Shown here in pieces: positions 22,780-31,266 of a stretch of 57,662 nt of DNA. The DNA is taken from NCBI GenBank assembly GCA_026192395.1, contig WACF01000003.1, positions 1-57,662 on the forward strand, in the 5' to 3' direction. Source of the stretch: Proteobacteria bacterium 005FR1 (GTDB taxonomy: Bacteria; Pseudomonadota; Gammaproteobacteria; Pseudomonadales; Cellvibrionaceae). Every line of letters starts with the position of its first letter. Position 1 is the first letter of the stretch. The notes under the pieces are model-generated. The model was given only the letters and a program-made list of their open reading frames with translations. It did not search any database and was not told where the DNA came from. A program made the position numbers and the translations under genes.

Positions 22780-25443
22780 ATGAGTCTTGCAAAAAAACTA
22801 TCCGCTTCAGTGGCGGCAGTGACAGCAGCTTTGATCATCACAGGCTGCAGCAATGGTGGGTCCAGTTCCCACGCGCCCACTCCGGTCCAAACACCCTCTA
22901 ACCCTCCAGCTGCGAGCGACAACATCGGAGTCGATGGCGCTGCGACCAAGGGCGTGATGCAATTTGCCAAAGTAACCGCCTTTGAATTGGATAGCACCGG
23001 CCGGCAGCTCGGAAAAGTGGGCGAGACCGAAACCGACGAAGATGGTAGTTACGAGTTGACGCTCGCCGACGACTACACGCCCGGCGTGATCGAAATTGTG
23101 GTATCGGTGACCGACGGTCAGACCAAGATGATCTGTGACGCATTGCGATGCGGGGACGCTTCGACTGGCGCTGCTGTGGATTTACCAGGCGACTTCAGCA
23201 TGCACTCGTTGGTCGTGGTCAGCCAGGCGCAAACGGCGGTAAGCGCTTCCATCAGTCCGTGGACCAGCATGGCTGCCGAGCGGGCGAAAACTTTGTTGTC
23301 TCAGGGCAATTCGCTCCCCGATGCTGTTCGTCAGTCCAATGCGGAAATCAACGAACTGGTAGGTTTCAACCTGGAGAAGAGCCGGTCTCGCGGCTTATCT
23401 CAGGTCGCCGGGGCTGGAAACGAAGAATCCCAATATGCGATTCTGAACGCAGCAGCTGCGGAGCTTCTTTTTGCAGACGGCACTTTTTCCACTGAGCGCT
23501 TCCGCGCGTTTATCCAGGCGATGAACGACGGCATTCTGGCGCAGGGCGATGCCTTTACGCCAGGCCAGTTGGCCAAGGCGATCGAAAGCGTGCTTGATCG
23601 CAACGCGCAACTGGATCACCAGGCGATTGCCGCGCTGAACAATCTCGTCGGCCGTCTTGCAGCTGCGGACGACGGCGGCGTCGACCCGGGCTACGACGAT
23701 GATCTCGATGTGGGTGACGACGCAGTGACCGCGGAAAAGATCGCCGCCTTCCAACGCTTTCTCAGCCAGGTGAGAACCTGGGTAGGCGTCATCGAAGGGC
23801 TCGATGAAGGCGCACTCAAGCAGGCGGTGGCGGTGGACAGTGACACCATCGAGCGCTTGGTCGACGAAGGAAGCCAGGCACAATTGAAATTTCTGGGCGA
23901 CCTGGTGAGTCAGAGCAGGGGCCATCTGACCGGCAACTTCGAGGGTCTACAGGACTTGATCGTCGGTGGCGGTACCACGACCATGGACTACCTGAACTGG
24001 GAAGGGGAGAAGGTAGGCACGATCACACTGAGTTTTTCTCATAGCGACGGCTTTCAAATCGGCATCGGCGGCTCGCTGGTAGGCAAAGACAATACGGTGT
24101 TCCTGCCCTTCGATCTCACGCTTGCCACCGACATTTCTCTGGCTGAGTTGATGGCCGCCACTGAGGAGTCCTTTCCGCAGCTGTTCGCTAATAGCAAAAT
24201 TGTCTTGAGCGGCCGCATCGAAGATGGCCAGGGGACCAGCACGCTGCTGTTGAACGAGCTTTCTTTGGCAATGGGTGCTGCGGAGCATCCGACGATGACC
24301 TTGCTCGGCGATGTCGGCATCAGGAATCAGGGAGTTCAGTTTTCTGGATTGATCGAAGTCACCTTGGTGCGTTTGAGCGACGAGGGTGTGTGGCTCGAGG
24401 GGCTGGAATCGTCACCCGTTTCGCTGCGCCGGTTCCGGCTGGCCGGTGAGTTCTCCTCCGATGACGGCGTGTCAACGAGCAGCATGGTCGCGGTCAATCT
24501 GCGCAACGCGGCGCACATTGATATTCTGTCCTGGCTGCAACATAGCGGCGCACAGCGCTACGTGGAAGTGCCGGTAATCGGCAACGACTTGCCTCCTTTC
24601 GCGAGATACCTGTTCCCGAATACCGTTCTGATGGAGACGGGGTTCGGCCGGGTCGTGCTAAACGAAAGCGGGATGGAAGGCTACCTGCACGCGCGTGGCT
24701 ATACCGGTGCGAACGGAGCGTCCGAATACAAGGCCTGCCTGGACAACGCTGCTGAAGTGCTGGGATCAGCCGGCTATGGGCACTACCTCGACATTTATGA
24801 AGAAAAGAAGGCTTGTGCCGAAGCTTTTTACGTTCCGCAAGTGGTCGAGCACAATGGGCCGTTCGACAGTGAGTTCCGGCAATGGCTGACGGCGCTGGTG
24901 GAGAAATACATCGCTCGCCGCTACGGGAACGATCTGGAACTCGCTGCCGGAATCCAGGCCGAGCGCATCTGGCTGGACATAGAAACCGATCCCTTCCTGG
25001 CGAAAAGCGGCCGGATGGGTGTTCAGTTCCGGCTGCCAGAGTTCCAGGAGACCGAAGAGCGATTCCTGGAAGGTTCGTTCACGCTGAGCTCCCGCGTCAA
25101 TATCCCGGAACTGCATTCAGCTCAGCTCACCGCGACGATCGACCGCACCAGCTTCCGCGGGGGGAGCGTCATTGCCACGGTGGCGGCCGAAGGCAAGACC
25201 TATAGCCTCGCCCTGTCCACTGACGACATCGACACGCCCGAGGCGGTCAACCTGCGACTGTTCAATGCCCAGGGCTATGAGCTGAACATCAACGCGACGC
25301 TGTCGGGTGGCGAGTTGAATGCGCTGGATGGTGAAGCGCTGATTGACGGCGAAGCCATCGGCTCGCTGGAGCTGCGCGATGGCTCGATGCCCTTTATCGT
25401 CTATCCCAACGGCGACGAAACCGTCATGGAGTCGCTGCTGTGA
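22780..25443 (+). CDS. Large lipoprotein of unknown function
   Basis: This 887-residue protein has a lipoprotein signal with lipobox ITGC (cysteine 23), followed by a Ser/Pro/Thr-rich linker (about 24-50) and a carboxypeptidase-regulatory or transthyretin-like beta segment (VTAFELDSTGRQLGKVGETE and EDGSYELTLADDYTPG, about 65-110). A mainly helical region, an acidic stretch (DDGGVDPGYDDDLDVGDD, about 297-314) and a long C-terminal part of beta-strand character follow. I recognise no named family; the architecture suggests a surface or periplasmic protein anchored to the outer membrane. The start has AAAGGGGAAAGC upstream. Its stop codon overlaps the GTG of the next gene, so the two are translationally coupled and likely act together. 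It lies between the glucan phosphorylase and MerR/FNR genes. Confidence 0.75.
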   Translation: MSLAKKLSASVAAVTAALIITGCSNGGSSSHAPTPVQTPSNPPAASDNIGVDGAATKGVMQFAKVTAFELDSTGRQLGKVGETETDEDGSYELTLADDYTPGVIEIVVSVTDGQTKMICDALRCGDASTGAAVDLPGDFSMHSLVVVSQAQTAVSASISPWTSMAAERAKTLLSQGNSLPDAVRQSNAEINELVGFNLEKSRSRGLSQVAGAGNEESQYAILNAAAAELLFADGTFSTERFRAFIQAMNDGILAQGDAFTPGQLAKAIESVLDRNAQLDHQAIAALNNLVGRLAAADDGGVDPGYDDDLDVGDDAVTAEKIAAFQRFLSQVRTWVGVIEGLDEGALKQAVAVDSDTIERLVDEGSQAQLKFLGDLVSQSRGHLTGNFEGLQDLIVGGGTTTMDYLNWEGEKVGTITLSFSHSDGFQIGIGGSLVGKDNTVFLPFDLTLATDISLAELMAATEESFPQLFANSKIVLSGRIEDGQGTSTLLLNELSLAMGAAEHPTMTLLGDVGIRNQGVQFSGLIEVTLVRLSDEGVWLEGLESSPVSLRRFRLAGEFSSDDGVSTSSMVAVNLRNAAHIDILSWLQHSGAQRYVEVPVIGNDLPPFARYLFPNTVLMETGFGRVVLNESGMEGYLHARGYTGANGASEYKACLDNAAEVLGSAGYGHYLDIYEEKKACAEAFYVPQVVEHNGPFDSEFRQWLTALVEKYIARRYGNDLELAAGIQAERIWLDIETDPFLAKSGRMGVQFRLPEFQETEERFLEGSFTLSSRVNIPELHSAQLTATIDRTSFRGGSVIATVAAEGKTYSLALSTDDIDTPEAVNLRLFNAQGYELNINATLSGGELNALDGEALIDGEAIGSLELRDGSMPFIVYPNGDETVMESLL

Positions 25444-26555
25444 GTTCGAGTGCCGCAAACGTAGACGGCCTGCGAGCCGCCCCTGCGCTCTGCCTCGCCT
25501 GCGCGGTACTCTCGTCGACGAGCCATGCGGTGGAGACCGGTCTCCAAACCAATAGCGGCGTCTTCGGCCGCTTCGAGGCCGATCTCCTCAGCGAACCTGA
25601 AGCACTCGACCGCAGCTTTCAGGACTGGGGGACCGGTTTTGAAGAGGGCGAAAGACAATGGGCGCTGGCGGTGGCGGAACTGGGACTGCGCTACCGCGGA
25701 TTTGAGATCTCGTTTCAGCAGCGGGCCCACCTGGATTTGCGAATCAACGAAGAAGCGGCCGAACTCTACGGCCGCATCGCCCGCAAGGAAGCGTTGGTTC
25801 CGGGCGAGGTCGTACCGATGGATATTCAGGTGGAAACGTTTACCGCTGAGGGGCTTCGAATCGGTTACCGAACGGGGAACCTGGATTGGAGTATCAATGG
25901 CGGTGTGACTTACCTGGATGCGAAGCAGTTGATCTCTGGCGATATCCAGGGAGATATCACCGCCACCGGCGCTCGCGACTATGATCTAAATCTTGAGGTC
26001 GATTACAGCTATTACGAGGATGCCATCTTCGATCGCCCCTTGCAGACAGAACCCGAAGGGCAGGGCTGGGCAGTAGATCTAGGAGGAAGCTGGAGAATTG
26101 ACGAACACTGGCAAGTGAGCGCGTCGGTGGAAGATCTGTTTGCGCGCATTTATTGGGAGGATGCCCCCTTTACGCGGGCTCGCGGTCACACTGACAGGAA
26201 AACCTATGATGAGGACGGCTATGCCGTCTTTCAGCCTTTGATCTCGGGCCGGGAAGGTTTTCGTTCGCGATATGTTCAGGAGCCAGGCGCCCGATATCGC
26301 GCGCGCATTCAGTACCGCCAGGGAAGTTGGACTGCCGCGATGCACGGGCGCCGCCAGTTCGGCTATTCGCTCGGCGGCTTCGGCCTTGGCTTCCTTACCG
26401 CCGGCGGACAAAGCCTCGATCTGATCTATTGGCCGCAGCTGGAATCGACTGCATTGCAGTACGGTATTGGACGCGTGCAGGCGCAACTCAGCATTGATAC
26501 CGGCGATTGGGAGGAGGCGAGAAGCGTCGCGCTATCGCTGCGTTACGGACTCTAA
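25440..26555 (+). CDS. Predicted outer-membrane beta-barrel-like protein
   Basis: This 371-residue protein appears to start at the GTG at 25440, which overlaps the upstream stop codon in GTGA. It then has a putative signal peptide (hydrophobic LCLACAVLSSTSHA about 17-30). The mature part is dominated by alternating hydrophobic and polar strands with many aromatic residues and ends in ALSLRYGL, a terminal strand close to the outer-membrane barrel pattern but with leucine as the last residue instead of phenylalanine. Gly-rich and Tyr-rich strands such as LRIGYRTGNLDWSINGGVTY fit a porin-like or DUF-type barrel. The family was not recognised. Together with the lipoprotein it may form a two-part envelope complex. 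Convergent with MerR 55 nt downstream. Confidence 0.65.
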   Translation: MSSSAANVDGLRAAPALCLACAVLSSTSHAVETGLQTNSGVFGRFEADLLSEPEALDRSFQDWGTGFEEGERQWALAVAELGLRYRGFEISFQQRAHLDLRINEEAAELYGRIARKEALVPGEVVPMDIQVETFTAEGLRIGYRTGNLDWSINGGVTYLDAKQLISGDIQGDITATGARDYDLNLEVDYSYYEDAIFDRPLQTEPEGQGWAVDLGGSWRIDEHWQVSASVEDLFARIYWEDAPFTRARGHTDRKTYDEDGYAVFQPLISGREGFRSRYVQEPGARYRARIQYRQGSWTAAMHGRRQFGYSLGGFGLGFLTAGGQSLDLIYWPQLESTALQYGIGRVQAQLSIDTGDWEEARSVALSLRYGL

Positions 26556-26610
26556 TCCGCTGTGCTCAACTCCGCCCGGGCGTGCGTCCGGTCGGTAACA
26601 GAACGCGAGC

Positions 26611-27033
26611 TCAAGCTTCGCAGAAGTTTTCGATCAGCTCGTTGAGCATGTCCCCAGTCGGCGCTTTCTGGGGCTGCACCTGCCATTGGCTGAGCGCTTT
26701 GTTCAAGCGCTCTTTCAGCGACACTGTCTGGTTCAGCCGCTGCTGGATTTCCTCAAGACGGGCCTGAAGCAGCTCCGCCGCCCTGGGGCAGGGCTGCCTG
26801 CCCTTTTCGGCGAAATCGAGAAGCTGTCCGATTTCCTCCACCGTGAATTCCATCTGCCGGGCGCAAAGGATAAAGCGCAGGCGCTTCAGGTCGACGTCGC
26901 TATAGCATTTATAGTCGTTGCTGCGATCCTTGACGGGCCGCAGCAAGCCAATGCGAGTATAGTAACGCACCGTGTCCGGCGTGGTGTTCAATGCTTTTGC
27001 CAGTTGCTTTACTTGCATGGGGATGACGTGCAT
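26611..27033 (-). CDS. MerR-family regulator, heavy-metal-type
   Basis: This 140-residue MerR regulator has the N-terminal winged-helix (VKQLAKALNTTPDTVRYYTRIGLLRP, about residues 8-33), the coiled coil and a C-terminal metal-binding region. The dimerisation helix and a cysteine in KGRQPCPRAAELL lie where ZntR/CueR-type proteins place a metal ligand, and two further cysteines are present earlier; only FCEA remains at the C-terminus. The metal is not predictable from this. The start at 27033 has AGAGAG upstream. An in-frame ATG five codons later is possible. It lies 104 nt downstream of the FNR gene on the same strand. No metal transporter is next to it, so a stress role within the island is possible. 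Confidence 0.8.
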   Translation of the reverse strand: MHVIPMQVKQLAKALNTTPDTVRYYTRIGLLRPVKDRSNDYKCYSDVDLKRLRFILCARQMEFTVEEIGQLLDFAEKGRQPCPRAAELLQARLEEIQQRLNQTVSLKERLNKALSQWQVQPQKAPTGDMLNELIENFCEA

Positions 27034-27137
27034 GGGAATGGCTCTCTGTAACACTACCAACAGCTTAGTTGAGAACTTTCGCCGAGACGTTGACATGCGT
27101 CATTCGAAAGCCAGTTCGTAATTGTCCGCACCGCGCA

Positions 27138-27923
27138 CTAGGCGGAGCGGGCGATCAACTGGGCCGTGGGCTGAAAGCCCTGCGCCAGGTTCTCGAGATT
27201 GGGGCGATCCAATACTTCCAGCGAGCGGCGCTGAACCCGGACGAGATCCGTTGCCGCGAACTGGGACAGCAGCCGGCTGACGGTTTCCACCGCAAGTCCC
27301 AGGTAGTTGGCGATATCCTGGCGCGTCATGCTGAAGGTGAGGCTGTCATTTGCCTGTCCGCGCGAGCGCAGTTCTCGGGAGGTATCCAGGATAAAGGTGG
27401 CCAGGCGCTGCTCGGCGCGCATCCGCCCCAGCACCAGCATGCGCTTTTTCTCCCGCGACAGTTCCTTTCCCATGACTTTGAAAAACTGTGATTTCAAGTC
27501 CGGCATCGACTCGCTGATACGCTCGAAGTCCCGGAACGCGAATTCGCAAATGCTGGTGGTTTCGAGGGCTTCCGCGGAGTAGGTCTGCTGCCCGGAATCC
27601 ATCCCGTCAACACTCAGCATGTCGCCGGGAAAATGAAAGCCAGTGATCTGCTCTTCCCCATCGTCGCCCACGACAGACGACTTCACCGATCCGGACTGAA
27701 CCACAAACAGCGACTGGAATGTATCGCCCTGCCGGAACAACTGTTCGCCCTTACGCAACACGCGACGCTTGCCCAGTCGTTCGAATTGGGACAAGTGGAT
27801 ATCCCCAAGCTTGCAGGCGACGCAATGTTTGCGGGTGTAGCAATTGAGCGAACTACCGACTGCAGCTTTCAAGGAATTTGGCGCCGCTGTGCTGTGGACA
27901 TGCAGGTTCTTGATTGTGTTCAC
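27138..27923 (-). CDS. fnr: FNR/Anr-type oxygen-responsive regulator with unusual cysteine spacing
   Basis: This 261-residue Crp/Fnr protein has a cyclic-nucleotide-binding-type barrel and a C-terminal helix-turn-helix with LGLAVETVSRLLSQF. The recognition helix keeps the E-x-x-S-R signature that reads TTGAT half-sites. Cysteines 28, 34 and 37 near the N-terminus plus Cys126 in TTSICEF give four candidate ligands for an oxygen-labile 4Fe-4S cluster. The spacing Cys-x5-Cys-x2-Cys differs from the Cys-x2-Cys-x5-Cys of E. coli FNR and Anr. I chose a GTG at 27923 with GGGAG seven bases upstream over an ATG 14 codons earlier. A FNR-like box (28049-28062) lies 126 nt upstream, with a -10-like TAACAT 23 nt from it: likely autoregulation. 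It should control the whole island. Confidence 0.9.
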   Translation of the reverse strand: MNTIKNLHVHSTAAPNSLKAAVGSSLNCYTRKHCVACKLGDIHLSQFERLGKRRVLRKGEQLFRQGDTFQSLFVVQSGSVKSSVVGDDGEEQITGFHFPGDMLSVDGMDSGQQTYSAEALETTSICEFAFRDFERISESMPDLKSQFFKVMGKELSREKKRMLVLGRMRAEQRLATFILDTSRELRSRGQANDSLTFSMTRQDIANYLGLAVETVSRLLSQFAATDLVRVQRRSLEVLDRPNLENLAQGFQPTAQLIARSA

Positions 27924-28019
27924 GGATCTTCTCCCATTGCCCCGCTCGGGGGAAAGTCGATGCATTTACGCCGCTCAAACTCAGCTATTCACTCCGGTGT
28001 GCCCAGGCGACTGAAGCGC

Positions 28020-28108
28020 ATGTTAGGGATCGGCAAGCTGGAATGGAATTGACGCAAATCAACTAAACCCGTGTTTAAAACCCAGGAGCCCCAGCTAGGT
28101 GCTACTGT
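28020..28108. promoter_or_regulatory. Divergent fnr/cbb3 regulatory region with FNR-like box
   Basis: TTGAC-GCAA-ATCAA (28049-28062) is a full match to TTGAY-N4-RTCAA. Towards fnr (minus strand), TAACAT (28025-28020) sits 23 nt away: class II layout, start near 28013. Towards the cbb3 genes (plus), TACTGT (28103-28108) would put the box near -60, a class I position. A weaker site, TTGAT-CTAT-GTCGT (28209-28222), lies further towards the oxidase genes. The whole gap 27924-28329 (406 nt) holds only this regulatory DNA and the start of the leader; no gene was seen. Confidence 0.68.
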
Positions 28109-28329
28109 GGGTCTTAGCCGGTCGGGCAAGCCGAAGATTTGGCGGGCGATATGTCCTGCATCGTAAAACCCCTTAAAAACAAGGGTTAGCGCGGGTGCAG
28201 GAACTTGTTTGATCTATGTCGTGTAAGCGCCGCTTTTAACTGTTCAGCAAGCCCCCCGGACAGCTAGCATTCGAACCGTCGCGGTTGGCTCATACCCGAC
28301 CGCAAGGATGAACTCTTCAGAGCGAGACC

Positions 28330-28932
28330 ATGACCAGTCCTATTTCCTTTCGTTCTTTGTTAAGCCCGACCGCAACCTTTAAGGCGCTCGCTGAGGCAAC
28401 ACCCAACCCGATGCGTGTTCTTTTTTCTTATGCGATCTGGTTGTTGTTGTTGCCGCCCGCGTTCGCGTGGCTCGGCGCCTATGCCTTCGGCTGGCGTTTG
28501 GGGGCGGAAAATCCCCTGCTGCTCAGTCCGGCAACGCTCACCCTGATCAGCATCGGCTATTTTGCGCTGCTGGTGTTCGGCTTCGTAACCACTGCGATTA
28601 TCAGCCGGTGGATGGCATCCACCTACGGTGCCAGCGATTCGCTGGGTCTGCACTTCGCACTCATCGCCGTGGTGGGTACACCGCTGGCGGTGGCGAGCGT
28701 GGCGCATCTGTTTCCGCACGTTTTCTTCAACGTGCTGGTACTGATCCCCACCATGATCTGGAGCATGTATCTGCTCTATAAAGGCCTGCCCATCGCGCTG
28801 CGGATTCCGCCCGAGCGAGGCATGTTGATGGCTTCTTCGCTGGTGGGCTGGCTGCTGGTTGCCGCCGTGAGCCTGCTCGGCATTACCGTCGCCCTGTGGG
28901 CCTCGGGCATCGGTCCCTCTCTCGGCGTATAA
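28330..28932 (+). CDS. YIP1/DUF1282-like inner-membrane protein
   Basis: This 200-residue protein has five hydrophobic segments (about 31-50, 65-90, 103-123, 127-145, 168-192) after a short polar N-terminus (MTSPISFRSLLSPTATFKAL), the layout of the YIP1 domain. The function in bacteria is not known. The start has GAGCGAG upstream. It is the first gene after the FNR-controlled region and ends 17 nt before ccoN, so it is likely in the cbb3 oxidase operon. It could help membrane insertion or assembly, but this is a guess based only on position. Confidence 0.82.
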   Translation: MTSPISFRSLLSPTATFKALAEATPNPMRVLFSYAIWLLLLPPAFAWLGAYAFGWRLGAENPLLLSPATLTLISIGYFALLVFGFVTTAIISRWMASTYGASDSLGLHFALIAVVGTPLAVASVAHLFPHVFFNVLVLIPTMIWSMYLLYKGLPIALRIPPERGMLMASSLVGWLLVAAVSLLGITVALWASGIGPSLGV

Positions 28933-28949
28933 GGTGAGTAACGACTTCA

Positions 28950-30419
28950 ATGGAACAAGCGGTGACTTCAGCAATGACCACATCAAACACTCACCTGCGG
29001 GATGACAGCTATCTGGATGATATCGTCAGCCGTCTGGTGCAATTCTCGGTTTTCTGGGCAATCGTCGGCATGGGCGCAGGTGTTTACATCGCTGCGCAGC
29101 TAGTTTGGCCCGCGCTCAACTTCGACACCGCCTGGCTGTCTTTCGGGCGCCTGCGGCCGTTGCATACCAACGGGGTCATCTTCGGCTTTGGCGTGACCGC
29201 CCTGATGGCAACCGCGTTTTACACCGTGCAGCGAACCTGCCACGTTAAGCTGTTTGCACCGCGCCTAGCGTGGATCGTTGCCTACGGTTGGCAGCTTCTG
29301 ATCGTTCTCGGTGGTCTTTCTCTGCTTGCGGGCTGGACGTCGAGCAAGGAGTACGCGGAGCTGGAATGGCCTTTTGATATCGCCATTACCTTGCTCTGGG
29401 TAGGCTTCGGCATCGTATTTTTCGGCACGATCGCGAAACGCAAGATTAAACCCATCTATATTTCCAACTGGTTCTACGGCGGCCTGATTATCGTTATCGC
29501 CATGTTGCATATCTTCAACAACCTGGCGATTCCGGTAACACTGGACAAGTCCTACTCGCTTTATGCCGGTGCGCAGGACGCGGTTGTGCAGTGGTGGTAC
29601 GGTCACAATGCGGTAGGCTTCCTGTTGACCGGTGGCTTCCTGGGCATGCTCTATTACTTTCTGCCCAAGCAGGCTGAGCGTCCTATCTGGAGCTATCGGC
29701 TGTCGATCATTTCCTTCTGGGCCTTCACTTACCTGTACATCTGGGCTGGTCCGCACCACCTGCACTACAACGCAATTCCCGAGTGGGTGCAGTCGCTGGG
29801 CATGGTAATGAGCGTAATCCTGCTGGCGCCTTCCTGGGCCACGATGATCAACGGTGTGATGACCGTGAGCGGCGCCTGGCAAAAACTCAAAACCGATCCG
29901 GCCATGAAGTTTACGGTACTTGCGCTGGCGTTCTACGGTCTAGCCACTTTTGAAGGTTCGATGATGGCGGTGCGCAGTGTGAACGTGGTGAGTCACTTCA
30001 CCGACTGGACCGTCGGCCACGTTCATTCCGGTGCGTTGGGCTGGAACGCGATGATCACTTACGGCGCGTTCTATTTCCTGGTGCCTCGCTTGGTGAATCG
30101 ACCTCTTTACAGCACGCGTCTGGCCAATGCGCATTTCTGGCTCGCGCTGGCCGGCACCATGTTGTACATCATGGCGATGTGGGCGGCGGGTGTTTCACAA
30201 GGTCTCTTGTGGCTCTCCATGGATGAGATCGGCGAGCTCCAGTACGGTTTTGTCGACATCATGGCGAGCATGACCTCCTACTATGGGCTGCGCTTCATTG
30301 CCGGTTTCATCTTCCTGGTGGGAGCGGTGATGATGGCTTACAACTTCTACATGACTATGCGCAGCACGGAAGCTGTGCGGGTCCGGCCCCCTCAGGTCGA
30401 TCCGGCTTATCAGGCTTAA
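28950..30419 (+). CDS. ccoN: Cytochrome cbb3 oxidase subunit I
   Basis: This 489-residue catalytic subunit of the high-affinity cbb3-type oxidase has about 12 membrane segments. Haem and copper ligands are visible: His in [11 protein letters not shown] for low-spin haem b, [10 protein letters not shown] and GPHHLHYN for CuB, and [18 protein letters not shown] for haem b3 and b. It reduces oxygen to water at low oxygen levels and pumps protons. The start at 28950 follows YIP1 by 17 nt; an ATG eight codons later is an alternative with a closer GGTGA. The gene heads ccoNOQP, which uses the usual order. Confidence 0.96.
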   Translation: MEQAVTSAMTTSNTHLRDDSYLDDIVSRLVQFSVFWAIVGMGAGVYIAAQLVWPALNFDTAWLSFGRLRPLHTNGVIFGFGVTALMATAFYTVQRTCHVKLFAPRLAWIVAYGWQLLIVLGGLSLLAGWTSSKEYAELEWPFDIAITLLWVGFGIVFFGTIAKRKIKPIYISNWFYGGLIIVIAMLHIFNNLAIPVTLDKSYSLYAGAQDAVVQWWYGHNAVGFLLTGGFLGMLYYFLPKQAERPIWSYRLSIISFWAFTYLYIWAGPHHLHYNAIPEWVQSLGMVMSVILLAPSWATMINGVMTVSGAWQKLKTDPAMKFTVLALAFYGLATFEGSMMAVRSVNVVSHFTDWTVGHVHSGALGWNAMITYGAFYFLVPRLVNRPLYSTRLANAHFWLALAGTMLYIMAMWAAGVSQGLLWLSMDEIGELQYGFVDIMASMTSYYGLRFIAGFIFLVGAVMMAYNFYMTMRSTEAVRVRPPQVDPAYQA

Positions 30420-30457
30420 TCGCGACCAGGCGTAACCAATACCGAGTGTACTAAGAC

Positions 30458-31102
30458 ATGAATGCATTATCCCTGCACAAGAAACTGGAAGAGAACGCCG
30501 GTCTGCTGATCTTCGGCATTCTCCTTGTCTCCGCCATCGGCGGGCTGGTCCAGGTGCTACCCACGATTTTTCAGGACACCTTGAGCACGCCCACCGAAAA
30601 CACCCGCATGTACGATGCGGTGGAGTTGACTGGCCGTGATATCTACATCCGCGAAGGCTGCAGCACCTGTCATTCACAACAGGTGCGTCCGCTGATCGCC
30701 GAGGTGGAACGTTACGGTCAGTACTCGCGCTCCGACGAGTTCGTCTACGACCGCCCCTTCCTGTGGGGCTCCAAGCGAACCGGGCCCGACTTGCACCGCA
30801 TCGGAGGAAAGTACTCGGACGCATGGCATCGCATCCACCTGATCGACCCGCGCCGGGTGGTGAAGGACTCGATCATGCCCGGTTACCCCTGGCTGGTCAA
30901 TCGTCCCGCCAGCGGGGCGGGCGACATTCAAGCCAAGATGAAGGTCTTGCAAGGTCTGGGTCATCCCTACACAGATGAGCAGATTGCAGCCGCACCCGCG
31001 CAGCTGGCAGGACTGCAAGAGATGGACGCGTTGATTCGCTACCTGCAAATGCTGGGAACGAATCGTCCGACCGGCAACGACCCTGATGCTCACGCACACT
31101 GA
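30458..31102 (+). CDS. ccoO: Cytochrome cbb3 oxidase subunit II (monohaem cytochrome c)
   Basis: This 214-residue membrane-anchored cytochrome c has an N-terminal transmembrane helix (about 15-36) and the haem c site CSTCHSQQVRPL near residue 69. The segment SIMPGYPWL supplies the probable methionine ligand. It passes electrons to the CcoN catalytic subunit on the periplasmic side. It lies between ccoN (38 nt) and ccoQ (8 nt), in normal operon spacing. Length is close to the usual ~200 residues. Confidence 0.95.
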   Translation: MNALSLHKKLEENAGLLIFGILLVSAIGGLVQVLPTIFQDTLSTPTENTRMYDAVELTGRDIYIREGCSTCHSQQVRPLIAEVERYGQYSRSDEFVYDRPFLWGSKRTGPDLHRIGGKYSDAWHRIHLIDPRRVVKDSIMPGYPWLVNRPASGAGDIQAKMKVLQGLGHPYTDEQIAAAPAQLAGLQEMDALIRYLQMLGTNRPTGNDPDAHAH

Positions 31103-31110
31103 GGTGGCAA

Positions 31111-31266
31111 ATGACTTACTTTATCTTTATCGGCGACATGCTCGTCATGCTGTTCATGGTGATGCTGGTGATCTGGGTGGGTTTCAAAACCTCGGACGAA
31201 AAGAATCGGCAAGCGGCCGAAATACCTCTCAATGACGAAGACTTGGAAGAAATGAACCATGGCTAA
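31111..31266 (+). CDS. ccoQ: Cytochrome cbb3 oxidase small subunit
   Basis: This 51-residue protein starts at the ATG 8 nt after ccoO. It has one transmembrane segment (about residues 4-23) and a charged tail ending in EDLEEMNHG, typical of CcoQ/FixQ, which stabilises the complex. GAGGTGG lies upstream of the ATG. Its stop overlaps the ccoP start by eight bases, showing translational coupling. Confidence 0.9.
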   Translation: MTYFIFIGDMLVMLFMVMLVIWVGFKTSDEKNRQAAEIPLNDEDLEEMNHG

